Assembly: GCA_002373995.1 (NCBI GenBank)
Contig: DFLB01000069.1
Location: forward strand, 26,623 to 48,913
Source of the DNA: Bacteroidales bacterium UBA3630
GTDB taxonomy: Bacteria > Bacteroidota > Bacteroidia > Bacteroidales > P3
Direction: 5' to 3'
Length of the DNA stretch: 22,291 nt
Shown: one piece after another, positions 5,754 to 14,363 of the stretch
Position numbering within the stretch: the first letter of the stretch is position 1
How the letters are laid out: every line of letters begins with the position of its first letter
Notes under the pieces: model-generated
Told to the model about the DNA's origin: nothing
Database searches by the model: none
What the model saw: only the letters and a program-made list of their open reading frames with translations
Program-made: the position numbers and the translations under genes

Positions 5754-7556
5754 ATGAAGAATATTCGCAATTTTTGCATAATCGCTCATATCGACCATGG
5801 TAAGAGCACGTTGGCAGACCGTATGCTGGAGGTGACGAATACCGTCAGCCAGCGCGAAATGCAGGACCAGGTGCTTGACGACATGGAACTGGAAAAGGAG
5901 CGCGGCATCACCATCAAGAGCCACGCTATCCAGATGAACTATTCGAGGAATGAAGCTGATGGCCAGCGGGCTGAGTATGTGCTGAACCTGATTGACACCC
6001 CTGGCCACGTGGACTTCAGCTACGAAGTAAGCCGTGCCATCGCCGCGTGCGAGGGCGCGTTGCTGGTGGTCGACGCCACGCAGGGCATCCAGGCGCAGAC
6101 CATCTCGAACCTCTACCTCGCGCTGGAAAACGACCTGGAGATTATTCCGGTGATGAACAAGATAGACCTCGACAGCGCGATGCCTGAGGAGGTGGCCGAC
6201 GAAATCGTGGATCTGCTCGGATGCAAACACGAGGAGATATTGCGCTGCTCGGCCAAGACGGGCGAGGGGGTGGCTTCGGTGCTCGATGCCATCGTGGACC
6301 GCATTCCGGCACCCACGGGCGACCCGCAGGCTCCGCTGCAGGCACTGGTTTTCGACTCGGTGTTCAATCCTTTCCGCGGCATTATCAGCTACTTCCGTAT
6401 CATGAATGGCACCCTTCGGACGGGCGACCACGTGAAGTTCTACAGCACGGGCCGCGAGTATGACGCCGACGAGGTGGGAGTGCTGCGACTGCAGATGGAG
6501 CCCCGCAAGGAACTCAGCGCAGGCAATGTGGGCTACATCATCAGCGGCATCAAGACGAGCAAGGAGGTGCGTGTCGGCGACACGATTACGCATGTGGCAC
6601 AGCCCTGCAACGAACCTATCGCCGGTTTCGAGGCGGTCAAGCCAATGGTCTTTGCCGGTGTCTACCCTGTCGATACGGACGACTATGAGGAGTTGCGCGC
6701 TTCGCTGGAGAAATTGCAACTCAACGATGCCTCGCTTACCTTTGAACCTGAGAGTTCGCTGGCGCTGGGCTTTGGCTTCCGTTGCGGTTTCTTGGGGCTG
6801 CTGCACATGGAGATTGTGCAGGAACGTCTCACTCGCGAGTTTGACATGGACGTTATCACGACGGTGCCCAATGTGCAGTACAAGGTGAAACTGACTAACG
6901 GCGAGGAGAAAGATGTCTACAACCCGAGCGGTATGCCTGAGCCGAACAATATCGCTGAGGTGTACGAGCCTTACATCCATGCACAGATTATCACCAAGGC
7001 CGACTTCATTGGACCGGTCATCAAGCTCTGTATGGACAAGCGCGGACAGCTGAAGAACCAGAACTACCTGACGACCGACCGCATAGAGATCACTTTCGAC
7101 TTGCCGCTGGGCGAGGTGGTGTTCGATTTCTATGACAAACTGAAGAGTATCTCGAAAGGCTACGCCTCGTTCGACTATTACATCAACGGCTATCAGCCGT
7201 CGAAGTTGGTCAAACTGGAGATTTTGCTCAACGGCGACCCTGTGGACGCCCTCTCGACGCTGACCTATGTGGACAACGCTTACCCGATAGGGAGGAAGAT
7301 GTGCGAGAAGCTGAAAGACTTGATACCGCGGCAACAGTTCGACGTGGCGATACAGGCCGCTATCGGCAGCAAGATTATCGCCCGCGAAACGGTGCGGCAG
7401 GTGCGCAAGGATGTGACGGCCAAGTGCTACGGCGGCGACATCACTCGCAAGCGCAAACTGCTCGAGAAACAGAAGGAGGGCAAGAAGCGCATGCGTCAGG
7501 TGGGCAACGTGGAGGTGCCGCAGAGCGCTTTCTTGGCTGTGTTGAAGCTGGATTGA
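5754..7556 (+). CDS. lepA: elongation factor 4 (LepA), ribosome-associated translational GTPase
   Basis: The 600-residue protein has the full LepA layout. The GTPase motifs are AHIDHGKST (11-19), RGITI (50-54), DTPGH (81-85), NKID (135-138) and SAK. Then come the EF-G-like domains and the LepA-specific C-terminal region (YGGDITRKRKLLEKQKEGKKRM, in part). Length is normal for the family. LepA binds the ribosome and helps it recover or initiate under ionic stress. The gene lies between the FMN-binding protein and a lipoprotein, with short gaps on both sides. Codons and frame are intact. Confidence 0.98.
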   Translation: MKNIRNFCIIAHIDHGKSTLADRMLEVTNTVSQREMQDQVLDDMELEKERGITIKSHAIQMNYSRNEADGQRAEYVLNLIDTPGHVDFSYEVSRAIAACEGALLVVDATQGIQAQTISNLYLALENDLEIIPVMNKIDLDSAMPEEVADEIVDLLGCKHEEILRCSAKTGEGVASVLDAIVDRIPAPTGDPQAPLQALVFDSVFNPFRGIISYFRIMNGTLRTGDHVKFYSTGREYDADEVGVLRLQMEPRKELSAGNVGYIISGIKTSKEVRVGDTITHVAQPCNEPIAGFEAVKPMVFAGVYPVDTDDYEELRASLEKLQLNDASLTFEPESSLALGFGFRCGFLGLLHMEIVQERLTREFDMDVITTVPNVQYKVKLTNGEEKDVYNPSGMPEPNNIAEVYEPYIHAQIITKADFIGPVIKLCMDKRGQLKNQNYLTTDRIEITFDLPLGEVVFDFYDKLKSISKGYASFDYYINGYQPSKLVKLEILLNGDPVDALSTLTYVDNAYPIGRKMCEKLKDLIPRQQFDVAIQAAIGSKIIARETVRQVRKDVTAKCYGGDITRKRKLLEKQKEGKKRMRQVGNVEVPQSAFLAVLKLD

Positions 7557-7582
7557 AAACAATGACCTTAATACACAAAAAG

Positions 7583-8188
7583 ATGAAAAAGACAAGCATG
7601 TATTTGATGGCGGCCGCGCTCTTGTTGGCCACAGCGGGCTTGACGGCCTGCGGAGAGAAAGAAAACGGCACGACCAATGACAACACCGAGCAGCCGGCCG
7701 AGCCCGCCCCCACACCAGGGAACGCGAACGACACTATCCGTGAGATCGAGAACGTCGGCACTCACTATGCCATCTACCAGATGCATGGAACAGAGCTTGA
7801 ACTCATCCCTGCCGGCGACACGCTGTACTACACCGCTACAACTGCCGACATTGAGGAAAATGACATGGTGGAGCTGCAGTTCAAGATCGAGAACAAACAG
7901 CGCGAAAGCCTGCTGACCTATCAAGAGCTGAAGCAACTGGATGGCATGGCGGGCATGGCACCGACGCTTATCCCCAGCCCGCAGGGTGTCACCATCTGTG
8001 GCAACGGCACCTGCCCCTGGAACGGTCAGCCCTACGTGATCGAGTCGGGCATCTACGACAAACCTATCGGCTTGCAATTGCGCCCCAGCTACCATGCTTC
8101 GGGCGATTGGGGCCTGTACCGCATGGTGGTAGGCGTGGGTGAAGATTTGGAGAACGCCACGATAATCTATCTGCACGTGACGTTGTAG
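7583..8188 (+). CDS. putative lipoprotein of unknown function
   Basis: The protein has 201 residues. The signal sequence ends in a lipobox, LTAC with Cys23, so the mature protein should be lipid-anchored. A low-complexity Thr/Asn/Glu/Pro linker (about 24-50) leads to a compact domain with predicted beta strands (THYAIYQMHG, DMVELQFKIENK, IIYLHVTL). A CGNGTC pair of cysteines lies near the middle. I do not recognise the family. The ATG at 7583 was chosen over the upstream ATG at 7562 because it begins the lipoprotein signal. It starts 26 bases after lepA and probably shares its message. Its stop lies 4 bases from the stop of the convergent flippase gene, leaving no room for a terminator between them. 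Confidence 0.8.
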   Translation: MKKTSMYLMAAALLLATAGLTACGEKENGTTNDNTEQPAEPAPTPGNANDTIREIENVGTHYAIYQMHGTELELIPAGDTLYYTATTADIEENDMVELQFKIENKQRESLLTYQELKQLDGMAGMAPTLIPSPQGVTICGNGTCPWNGQPYVIESGIYDKPIGLQLRPSYHASGDWGLYRMVVGVGEDLENATIIYLHVTL

Positions 8189-8192
8189 GCTC

Positions 8193-9440
8193 TCAGAGGC
8201 TGCGGTCGTAACGCCGCACTTGCCAGAGATACCACACCAGCAGGGATGCCGCTACAAGCATCCCTGCTGCTGCATAGAGGCGCACCGCCAGCAGAAAACT
8301 GCCGGTGTGGATGCCTGCAGCGATGGCAACGACGCGTAGCAGCAGCATCGCCAGGTAGAAGAAAAACTCTGTGCGCTGCGTCCCGAAGACATTGCTGATG
8401 AACATCAGGGAGGTGGAGTTGAGCGAGACCCACAGCCACGGTAGCAGTGCTTGAACATATACACCGCACCCCTGCCAGGCTTGGCCAAAGCAGAAGACAA
8501 ACACTGGCTCGGCAAAGAACCAGGCCAGGAGCATTGCCGGAATAGCAAACGTGTTGACCACCAACAGGAAACGCCCAATGGTGGTGCCGAAACGTTGCCG
8601 GTTGCGCACTGCTTCTGCGCTACGGGCGTACAACACCTTTTCGAAGGCTGTGTTGAGCATGTTGACCGGGCGGAATGTGAAAGCCAGGGCCAAACCAAAC
8701 AACCCCACCTCGGCTCGGTCGAAGTACATGGCTAACCACAGGAAAGGCAGGTTGCTGGAGAGGCTGTTAATGAAGTCTTTGGAACCTACGTAAAGTGGGA
8801 AATTGCGGTGTTTGCGAGCGGCGTCGAGGCACTGTTGGCGTGTGGCGGGAAGCAGTACACGGCGCACGTTCAGGCGGTAGACCAGATTGGCCAGCGCGCG
8901 TCCCAGTACAGTGCCGACGGGCAGGCCGGCCTGCAGTACGCCGAGCAGTCCGAGGAGAATCTTGATGACGGCGCCGGCGGCAGCGTTGACAGTCTCGCCC
9001 AGCGCCATGATGGGGTAGCGGTGGGCTCGGTTGAACAGGAAACCGTAGACGCGCGAGGTGCCGCAGAAAAATACCATCGGGGGGATGAGCAACACCATCC
9101 AGCCAAGGGTGGCAAAGTGGGAGGGCAGGGCACCGGTGAGCCACAGCAGCAGGGCCAGCGTCAGCAATAGGCACGACACCAGTGTGTTGAGCCTTAAGGT
9201 GAAGCGGGCGGTGGCCGCAGCCTCGCTGTCGCTGTCGGCAACGACAATGGCAAGCTCGTATTTGCAGGTGCTGAGGATGATGAGCACTTCTATGTAGGAA
9301 TAGAAGATGTTGTAGAGACCGAAGTCGTCGGGCGAGAAAATACGCGTCAGGGCAAAGTAGGCCGCCAGTCCGATGAGTTGTGCCAACACGTTGCCGCTGA
9401 GCAGCGTGGCCATTTCTTTCACTATGGGCGACCGTCTCAT
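8193..9440 (-). CDS. polysaccharide/oligosaccharide flippase (Wzx-like, MOP superfamily)
   Basis: The protein has 415 residues and many membrane spans. The N-terminus (GNVLAQLIGLAAYFALTRIFSPDDFGLYN) is typical of Wzx-type flippases that carry lipid-linked sugar units across the inner membrane. Conserved features include the FSPDDFGLYN segment after the first span and the YELAIVVADSDSEA loop. The start was placed at the ATG at 9440 because it overlaps the stop of the vWA gene as ATGA. An ATG at 9470 in the same frame is less likely. The gene is the last of a probable M16 peptidase, vWA protein, flippase unit. No glycosyltransferases are adjacent, so the sugar it carries cannot be guessed. Confidence 0.88.
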   Translation of the reverse strand: MRRSPIVKEMATLLSGNVLAQLIGLAAYFALTRIFSPDDFGLYNIFYSYIEVLIILSTCKYELAIVVADSDSEAAATARFTLRLNTLVSCLLLTLALLLWLTGALPSHFATLGWMVLLIPPMVFFCGTSRVYGFLFNRAHRYPIMALGETVNAAAGAVIKILLGLLGVLQAGLPVGTVLGRALANLVYRLNVRRVLLPATRQQCLDAARKHRNFPLYVGSKDFINSLSSNLPFLWLAMYFDRAEVGLFGLALAFTFRPVNMLNTAFEKVLYARSAEAVRNRQRFGTTIGRFLLVVNTFAIPAMLLAWFFAEPVFVFCFGQAWQGCGVYVQALLPWLWVSLNSTSLMFISNVFGTQRTEFFFYLAMLLLRVVAIAAGIHTGSFLLAVRLYAAAGMLVAASLLVWYLWQVRRYDRSL

Positions 9441-11419
9441 ATCGTGCCGTGGTATTTGCGTAGCACCCATTCGGCGGACAGGAGGAGCACGATCAGGGCA
9501 AGCGCCAAGGGCATGTGCAGCATGTCGGTATAGCGGGTGCGTGTGTAGAGTACGGGTTTGAGCGCTGAAAGTTTGTCTGTGAGTTCGGCGATCTGGTCGG
9601 GATGGTAGAGTTCGCCGCCGGTAAGCGAGGCTATGGTGGCCAGCAATCCGTGGTCGGCGGTCAGCCGCCGCTGCTCGATATTGAGGGCTTCCACGGCAAA
9701 GGAACCGGAGGCCTCGTGGCCGTCGGCGATGGCACGGTAGCGGTAGAGACCTTCGTGCAGTGCGGGCAGCGAGAGGGTGTATCCGTTGCCCGAACGGAGG
9801 AAGAGGTACTCGGAGTGGGCGGAGTCGCCGCTGAGTTCCAGCTTTATGTCAGGTGTGGTGGTCAGTTGGTAGGCGTCGTTGTAGAGCTGGGCACGCAGCA
9901 CCACCGGAGCTCCTGCGTCATAGCTGCGTTCGGCTTCCACCTGAAGGCGGTCGCGGCGCGACTGCAGGGCGGTGAAGGAGCAGAGCTGCCAAAGGAAACG
10001 ATCCACATGGGCGTGGCTCTGGTGCACCTGATAGTCGGCCAGGCGCCATCGCCAAAGTCCTTCGCCCCACACAAAAGCCCGTCGCTGCTCGCCTTGTGCT
10101 GTGGCGGCGACGAGCGGCTGGCGGGTGTCGATGTTGGCGAGGCGTGCGCCGAAGAGGGTCTGCACGGCCTCGGAAAGGCGGGCCTCGCCGAAGGGTGCCG
10201 TGAGGGGGGGCAGGGACTCGAGCGTTGTGGCATCGTCGGCATCGATGGTGAAAAGGGAGAACGAGGGCCGATAGATGGCCGTCACCTCGTTGGCGCGGGC
10301 AACACGGGAGCTGATTTCGAGGCCTGTATGCAGCGCGTTGAAGCGGGCAAGGTCGGTTTGAAGCCCGATGACAAAGATCTGCGGCAGCCCGTCGGCATAG
10401 GCCACGGAGGGGTGTCGGCGTGAGGGCAGGTTGTGCAGGATGGCGAGGCTGTAGTCGTCGCCGGCTTTCCAGCGGCCACTCTCCACTTCGTCGGCCAGCA
10501 CGATCACCACCTCGTAGTTGGGGTTGCTCTCGACGGCCTGCTTGAGGGCGGCCAGGTCGGGGTGCGGGGCGTTGGCGAAGACGACAATGTGCTGCCGCGA
10601 GTCGATGACGTCGACATAGAAGGTCAGCGTGTTGTTGCGCTCGGTGAGCTCGCCCTCGACAGTCGAGAGCAGCATGTTGTAGCGCTGCAGCCCTGCTTCG
10701 GCGGCGGTGAGGCTGAAGGCGACGGTGGTGCTGAATTGGTCAGCTGTGTATTCGACCCGCTGCGAGAAGAGGCGTCGGCCGCTCTCGTCGGTGACTGTGA
10801 GCTGGGCCCCTTGTCCGCCAAGGAGCGAGGCGGCTACAGTGACCTCGACCGGGAAGTCGTTGCCCAGCATGGCGATGCGGTTGCAGAGCAGGGTGGAGAG
10901 GTGGGCGTCGCGACGCGGCGTGGTGTCGCCTAAGGCGATGCAATGGACTGCGAAGGGAAGCTTCTCGGCGATGGTGGTGGGGCTGGTGCCGCGGTTGTGT
11001 ATGCCGTCGGTGGCCAGCACTATGGCTGCCACATCGCCGCCACGGTGCCGTTCCAGGACGGCGCCGATGTCTGTGCTGCCGGCGGTGCCAAAGGTGTCGA
11101 GGCTGATGCGGCAGCGGCCGTCGAGGGCTGTGGCCACGGCATCGAGGCTGAAGGCGGAGTCGGCGCTGAGGGCTACGGACTGCGAGACGTCGCGGGCCAG
11201 GACGACGTGCGGCAACTGGCGCTCGGTGACGCGTTGGCGGCTGGTCGGTGCCAGCAGCAGGAAGGCGATGAGGCTCACCGCCACGCACCGCAGGGCGGCC
11301 AGAGCAATGCGCCACCGCACCGGCAACGCCTGTCTGCCAGCAAAGTAGAGCACCCCAGCATAGAGCACCCCCGCCAACAGGCAGAGCAAAACAAAATACC
11401 AGGGATAGTCTATTATCAT
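9437..11419 (-). CDS. membrane protein with vWA domain
   Basis: The protein has 660 residues. Two N-terminal spans (about 8-27 and 37-57) are followed by a von Willebrand factor A-like domain (about 70-220). It has an intact metal site: DVSQS (77-81, the DxSxS motif), the TDIG threonine (116) and TDG (137-139). After it come beta-rich sections in the style of Bacteroidetes BatA/BatB-like or glutamine-amidotransferase-like membrane proteins. One C-terminal span lies near the end (about 633-650). The large middle part would face the periplasm. Such proteins are found in envelope-stress or MoxR-linked clusters, but no MoxR ATPase is here. The function is not known. It lies 11 bases after the M16 peptidase gene and overlaps the flippase start. 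Confidence 0.8.
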   Translation of the reverse strand: MIIDYPWYFVLLCLLAGVLYAGVLYFAGRQALPVRWRIALAALRCVAVSLIAFLLLAPTSRQRVTERQLPHVVLARDVSQSVALSADSAFSLDAVATALDGRCRISLDTFGTAGSTDIGAVLERHRGGDVAAIVLATDGIHNRGTSPTTIAEKLPFAVHCIALGDTTPRRDAHLSTLLCNRIAMLGNDFPVEVTVAASLLGGQGAQLTVTDESGRRLFSQRVEYTADQFSTTVAFSLTAAEAGLQRYNMLLSTVEGELTERNNTLTFYVDVIDSRQHIVVFANAPHPDLAALKQAVESNPNYEVVIVLADEVESGRWKAGDDYSLAILHNLPSRRHPSVAYADGLPQIFVIGLQTDLARFNALHTGLEISSRVARANEVTAIYRPSFSLFTIDADDATTLESLPPLTAPFGEARLSEAVQTLFGARLANIDTRQPLVAATAQGEQRRAFVWGEGLWRWRLADYQVHQSHAHVDRFLWQLCSFTALQSRRDRLQVEAERSYDAGAPVVLRAQLYNDAYQLTTTPDIKLELSGDSAHSEYLFLRSGNGYTLSLPALHEGLYRYRAIADGHEASGSFAVEALNIEQRRLTADHGLLATIASLTGGELYHPDQIAELTDKLSALKPVLYTRTRYTDMLHMPLALALIVLLLSAEWVLRKYHGTI

Positions 11420-11430
11420 GGCGATGGGTG

Positions 11431-12651
11431 TCAGTTGCTGTATACGAGGGTCGAGAAACGTTCGGGTTGCAGGTAGCGTTGCGCCGCCGCCATCAGGTCG
11501 GCGGGCGTGAGGCTCATGATGTCGGCGTTCATCTCTTCGAGGGTGTCCACGTGGTCGAAGTTGAGCGCCGCCTTGCCGATGGATTGCATCTCGTTAAGCC
11601 CCAGGTCGTTGTTGATGGCCATCTGGCCTATGAACTGTTGCTGGGCGTGGCGCAGCTGGCGCTCGGTGAGGGCGGTGGTGGCGATGCGCTCCAACTCGGC
11701 GGCTATCAGCCGGCGGGTGTGCTGTTGCGCGTCGTGGTCCACGCCGGCGTAGATGTAGAACAGCCCTGTGTCCGAGAAGGGTACGTATTGCGACTCGATG
11801 CTGTAGCAGAAGCCATGCCGCTCGCGGACGGCGACGCCTAATCGCGAGTTCATCGCGGGCCCGCCGAGGATGTTGTTGAGCAACGTGAAGGCCGTCTTCT
11901 CGCGGCTGTAGATGTCGGGTGCCTCGCAGCCCAGGAGCAGGTGGGTCTGGTGGGTGTGGCGGTTGACGTGGCGTTCAAAGGTATGGAAGACAGGTTTGCT
12001 GCTGCGGTCGACCGTCGAGGGATGGTTGTCGTAGTGGCCAAAGTAGCGCTGGCATAGCTCCACCAGCCGGTCGAAGCGCACGTCGCCGGCCACCGTCACC
12101 ACCATCCGCGAGGGGGTGTAGTGGCTCTGCAGGTGGCGCCGGATGCGGTCGGGGGTGAAATGCTTTACGTTGCGCTTGCTGCCCAGGATGTTGTGCGCCA
12201 GCGGGTGCCCCTCGAAGGCCAGCTCCTCGAACTGGTCGTAGATGAGCTCGGCGGGCGAGTCGCTGTAGGAGTTGATCTCTTCGAGCACCACGTCTTTCTC
12301 CTTCTCAATCTCGGCCTCGGGGAAGGTGGAGTGGAACAGGATGTCGGCAAAGAGCTCAAGGCAGCGGTCGAGGTGCTGCGGCAGCGACGATGCGTAGAGG
12401 GCTGTCTCCTCCTTGGTGGTGAAGGCGTTGAGCTCGCCGCCCACGCCGTCGATGCGGTTCAGGATGTGGTAGGCGCGCCGGTGCTCGGTGCCTTTGAAGA
12501 GCGAGTGCTCGATGAAGTGCGCCATGCCCTCGTCGGCCCCGGCTTCGTCGCGGCTGCCCACGTTGATGTACACGCCCGAGTAGACCACCCGCGACGCCGT
12601 GCGGCTCAGTATTATCTTGACCCCGTTGGGGAGAGTGTGGTATTCATACAT
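11431..12651 (-). CDS. M16-family zinc metallopeptidase (insulinase/processing-peptidase type)
   Basis: The protein has 406 residues, the length of the single-unit M16B peptidases. The inverted zinc motif HFIEH (45-49) is intact, and the distal glutamate is in VVLEEINSY (Glu124 or Glu125), 75 or 76 residues on, as the family requires. The C-terminal half holds the partner R/Y-type element (VAVRERHGFCYSIE). No signal peptide is seen, so it is probably cytoplasmic. Such enzymes degrade peptides, and M16B pairs occur in Bacteroidetes. It is the first gene of a unit with the vWA protein and the flippase. The ATG at 12651 is the only sensible start. Confidence 0.95.
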   Translation of the reverse strand: MYEYHTLPNGVKIILSRTASRVVYSGVYINVGSRDEAGADEGMAHFIEHSLFKGTEHRRAYHILNRIDGVGGELNAFTTKEETALYASSLPQHLDRCLELFADILFHSTFPEAEIEKEKDVVLEEINSYSDSPAELIYDQFEELAFEGHPLAHNILGSKRNVKHFTPDRIRRHLQSHYTPSRMVVTVAGDVRFDRLVELCQRYFGHYDNHPSTVDRSSKPVFHTFERHVNRHTHQTHLLLGCEAPDIYSREKTAFTLLNNILGGPAMNSRLGVAVRERHGFCYSIESQYVPFSDTGLFYIYAGVDHDAQQHTRRLIAAELERIATTALTERQLRHAQQQFIGQMAINNDLGLNEMQSIGKAALNFDHVDTLEEMNADIMSLTPADLMAAAQRYLQPERFSTLVYSN

Positions 12652-12792
12652 ATGCCCCCTTTAACGCACAAGCATCCTTTTTATTGTGTGGCGGCAGAGT
12701 TTGTTCTTCCGCGCTCCGGCCGGCATATCGGTCGCGGATTTTCTCCTCCGCATTTCCTCCGCCTCCGGACCGCCTTTGGTCCGCTTTTTATC
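12652..12792. other. spacer between M16 peptidase gene and 11-bp array
   Basis: This stretch has no gene. It contains one isolated GGACC (12767) and a GGTCC (12778) that could pair with each other, and AT-rich CTTTTTATTGTGT (12677-12689). A related TTTTATTGTGT lies near the other 11-bp array. No clear TTTG/TAnnTTTG promoter for the M16 gene was found, although one would be expected here. Confidence 0.5.
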
Positions 12793-12858
12793 GGACCACC
12801 CTCGGACCATCCTCGGACCATCCTCGGACCATCCCCGGACCAAGACCGGACCAAGAGC
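12793..12858. repeat. array of six 11-bp repeats (GGACCATCCTC type)
   Basis: GGACC occurs at 12793, 12804, 12815, 12826, 12837 and 12848, an exact 11-base period. The units are GGACCACCCTC, GGACCATCCTC twice, GGACCATCCCC, GGACCAAGACC and GGACCAAGAGC. The array begins 5 bases past the stop codon of the O-antigen ligase-like gene. The same unit family, ending with the same GGACCAAGAGC, is found inverted at 19487-19541. I do not recognise it as a named repeat. Confidence 0.9.
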
Positions 12859-12863
12859 TACTC

Positions 12864-14360
12864 TTACGGACGGCGGCAGCCGAGGAACCATGTGCTGAAG
12901 AGTATGCCGGCGAGGGTGTCGAAGGTGTCTTCGGTGAGGCAGCTGACGAGGATGACGAGCGCCCACGCCAGCAGCAGGGTGGGCTGGCGGCGCAGCCGCG
13001 GCGCGGCGCGCAGCAGCAGCACCAGCAGCAGCGCAAAGCCCACGGCGCCAAAGGCCGTCAGCAGCGAGAGGTACTGGTTGTGAGTGCTCTTGGTGGTGTC
13101 GCTGATGGCGGAGTGCTGCTGGGCAAGTTGCGCGTGCAGCGCATCGTCGACGTCGCCGGTGCCCACGCCAAACCACGGGTTGCGGCGCACCACCTCGACG
13201 GCGGCACCCCATAGCTCGAAGCGCTGCAGCATCGAGAAGCCCTCGACGGCATGGGTGTGGCGGCTGAATTCGCGCTCGAGCAGCGTCACGTAGACCATCT
13301 TTTTCAGCGGGTTGCGGCTCTCGTAGACAGGGTTGGCCACCCCGCGTTCGACGGCGTGCAGCTGCTCCTCGCTCAGGCTCCATACGCCGACACTGTCCTT
13401 CGTGCGCCCCAAGGCGTTGAGGTAGCGCACCAAGGTGGGCTCCACGCTGTAGCCGTCACCAGTCAGGCTGTCGTAGGGCAGCGTGCTGCGGCGGCTCCAC
13501 TCGTTGCGCAACTCCTCGCGGCAGATGTGGTTGTTGATATAGTTGCCGTTCTCTACCATGCCGTCGCAGGCGTGCTCGTAGGGGCGGCCGCCGGCGGTCA
13601 GCGTAGGCAGGGGGCTTGTGGCCAGCGGCGAGAGGGTGTAGTAGGACTTCACCTCGTGGCCCACAACGACGGTCAGCGCCGCCACAGCCACTACCCACAG
13701 TGCTATGGGTTGCCAACGGTGCAGGCGCAGCAGCGCCACAGCCAGCGAGACCGTCAGCAGCACAGCTATGGCGGTGTAGGAATGGATGAGCACCACGAAG
13801 AGCATCAGCCAGGCTATCACCACCGCCAACGCTACGCGCAGCCACTTGCCGGCATGCCGCATCTCGCTGCAGGCCAGGAAGATGACCATGCAGCAATTAA
13901 GGGCGAAACGGATGTGCGAGATGTATGGCACCGCGTCGCGATAGGGCAGATGGGGTATCGTGGCCAAGCGCACTGCGCCGATGACCGACACCACAAGCAC
14001 CACCGTGGCGTAGAACCACAGGATGGTGCGCCGCGCCGCGCCCTCGACGGGGCGCGTGGTGAGCACGATGAGCGGCACAAAAAAGAGCGGCATCTTCACC
14101 TGCAGCACGGCGAGGCCGTGGCCCAGGTTCGATGTCCACGCCATGCCGACGAGCAGCAGCAGGTACAGGGCGGTGTAGACATGCAGCAGGCGGCTCTCGC
14201 GGGCCATCTGCCACTTCTCGCGCCAGCGCCCTTCGAGCAGCCAGTTGGCACCCATCAGCACCCACACCAGGTTGGACAGCCATACCGATGTCACCATCGA
14301 TCCCCCCAGCAACGCCAGCAGGACGAGGTAGATGTTTCTGTGTGTGCGGGTTCCGAGCAA
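12864..14360 (-). CDS. O-antigen ligase/polymerase-family membrane protein
   Basis: The 498-residue protein has about ten hydrophobic spans and a long periplasmic loop (about 238-430). The loop ends with the family signature NPWFGVGTGDVDDAL (394-408) and HNQYL (427-431). His427 is equivalent to the conserved histidine of WaaL/Wzy_C proteins. Such enzymes join or polymerise sugar chains outside the inner membrane. The frame starts with TTG at 14360, three bases after the stop of the S41 protease gene. The next ATG (14297) would cut the first span, so the TTG start with coupled translation is favoured. A flippase lies in the neighbouring unit. The stop is followed by the 11-bp repeat array. Confidence 0.85.
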   Translation of the reverse strand: MLGTRTHRNIYLVLLALLGGSMVTSVWLSNLVWVLMGANWLLEGRWREKWQMARESRLLHVYTALYLLLLVGMAWTSNLGHGLAVLQVKMPLFFVPLIVLTTRPVEGAARRTILWFYATVVLVVSVIGAVRLATIPHLPYRDAVPYISHIRFALNCCMVIFLACSEMRHAGKWLRVALAVVIAWLMLFVVLIHSYTAIAVLLTVSLAVALLRLHRWQPIALWVVAVAALTVVVGHEVKSYYTLSPLATSPLPTLTAGGRPYEHACDGMVENGNYINNHICREELRNEWSRRSTLPYDSLTGDGYSVEPTLVRYLNALGRTKDSVGVWSLSEEQLHAVERGVANPVYESRNPLKKMVYVTLLEREFSRHTHAVEGFSMLQRFELWGAAVEVVRRNPWFGVGTGDVDDALHAQLAQQHSAISDTTKSTHNQYLSLLTAFGAVGFALLLVLLLRAAPRLRRQPTLLLAWALVILVSCLTEDTFDTLAGILFSTWFLGCRRP

Positions 14361-14363
14361 GGC

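Noticed and set aside
5637..7715. Long minus-strand open frame (about 690 codons) opposite lepA
   Set aside because: It is fully antisense to a highly conserved gene. Its translation is rich in His/Arg/Val/Leu, as expected from the reverse of GC-rich codons, with no recognisable domain.
12793..12858. Possible CRISPR array
   Set aside because: Units are 11 bases with no spacers, and no cas gene is near.
12684..13214. Open frames through the 11-bp array that encode regular peptides such as DHPRTILGP
   Set aside because: The periodic peptides are forced by the 11-base DNA repeat, and the frames run antisense into the ligase gene.
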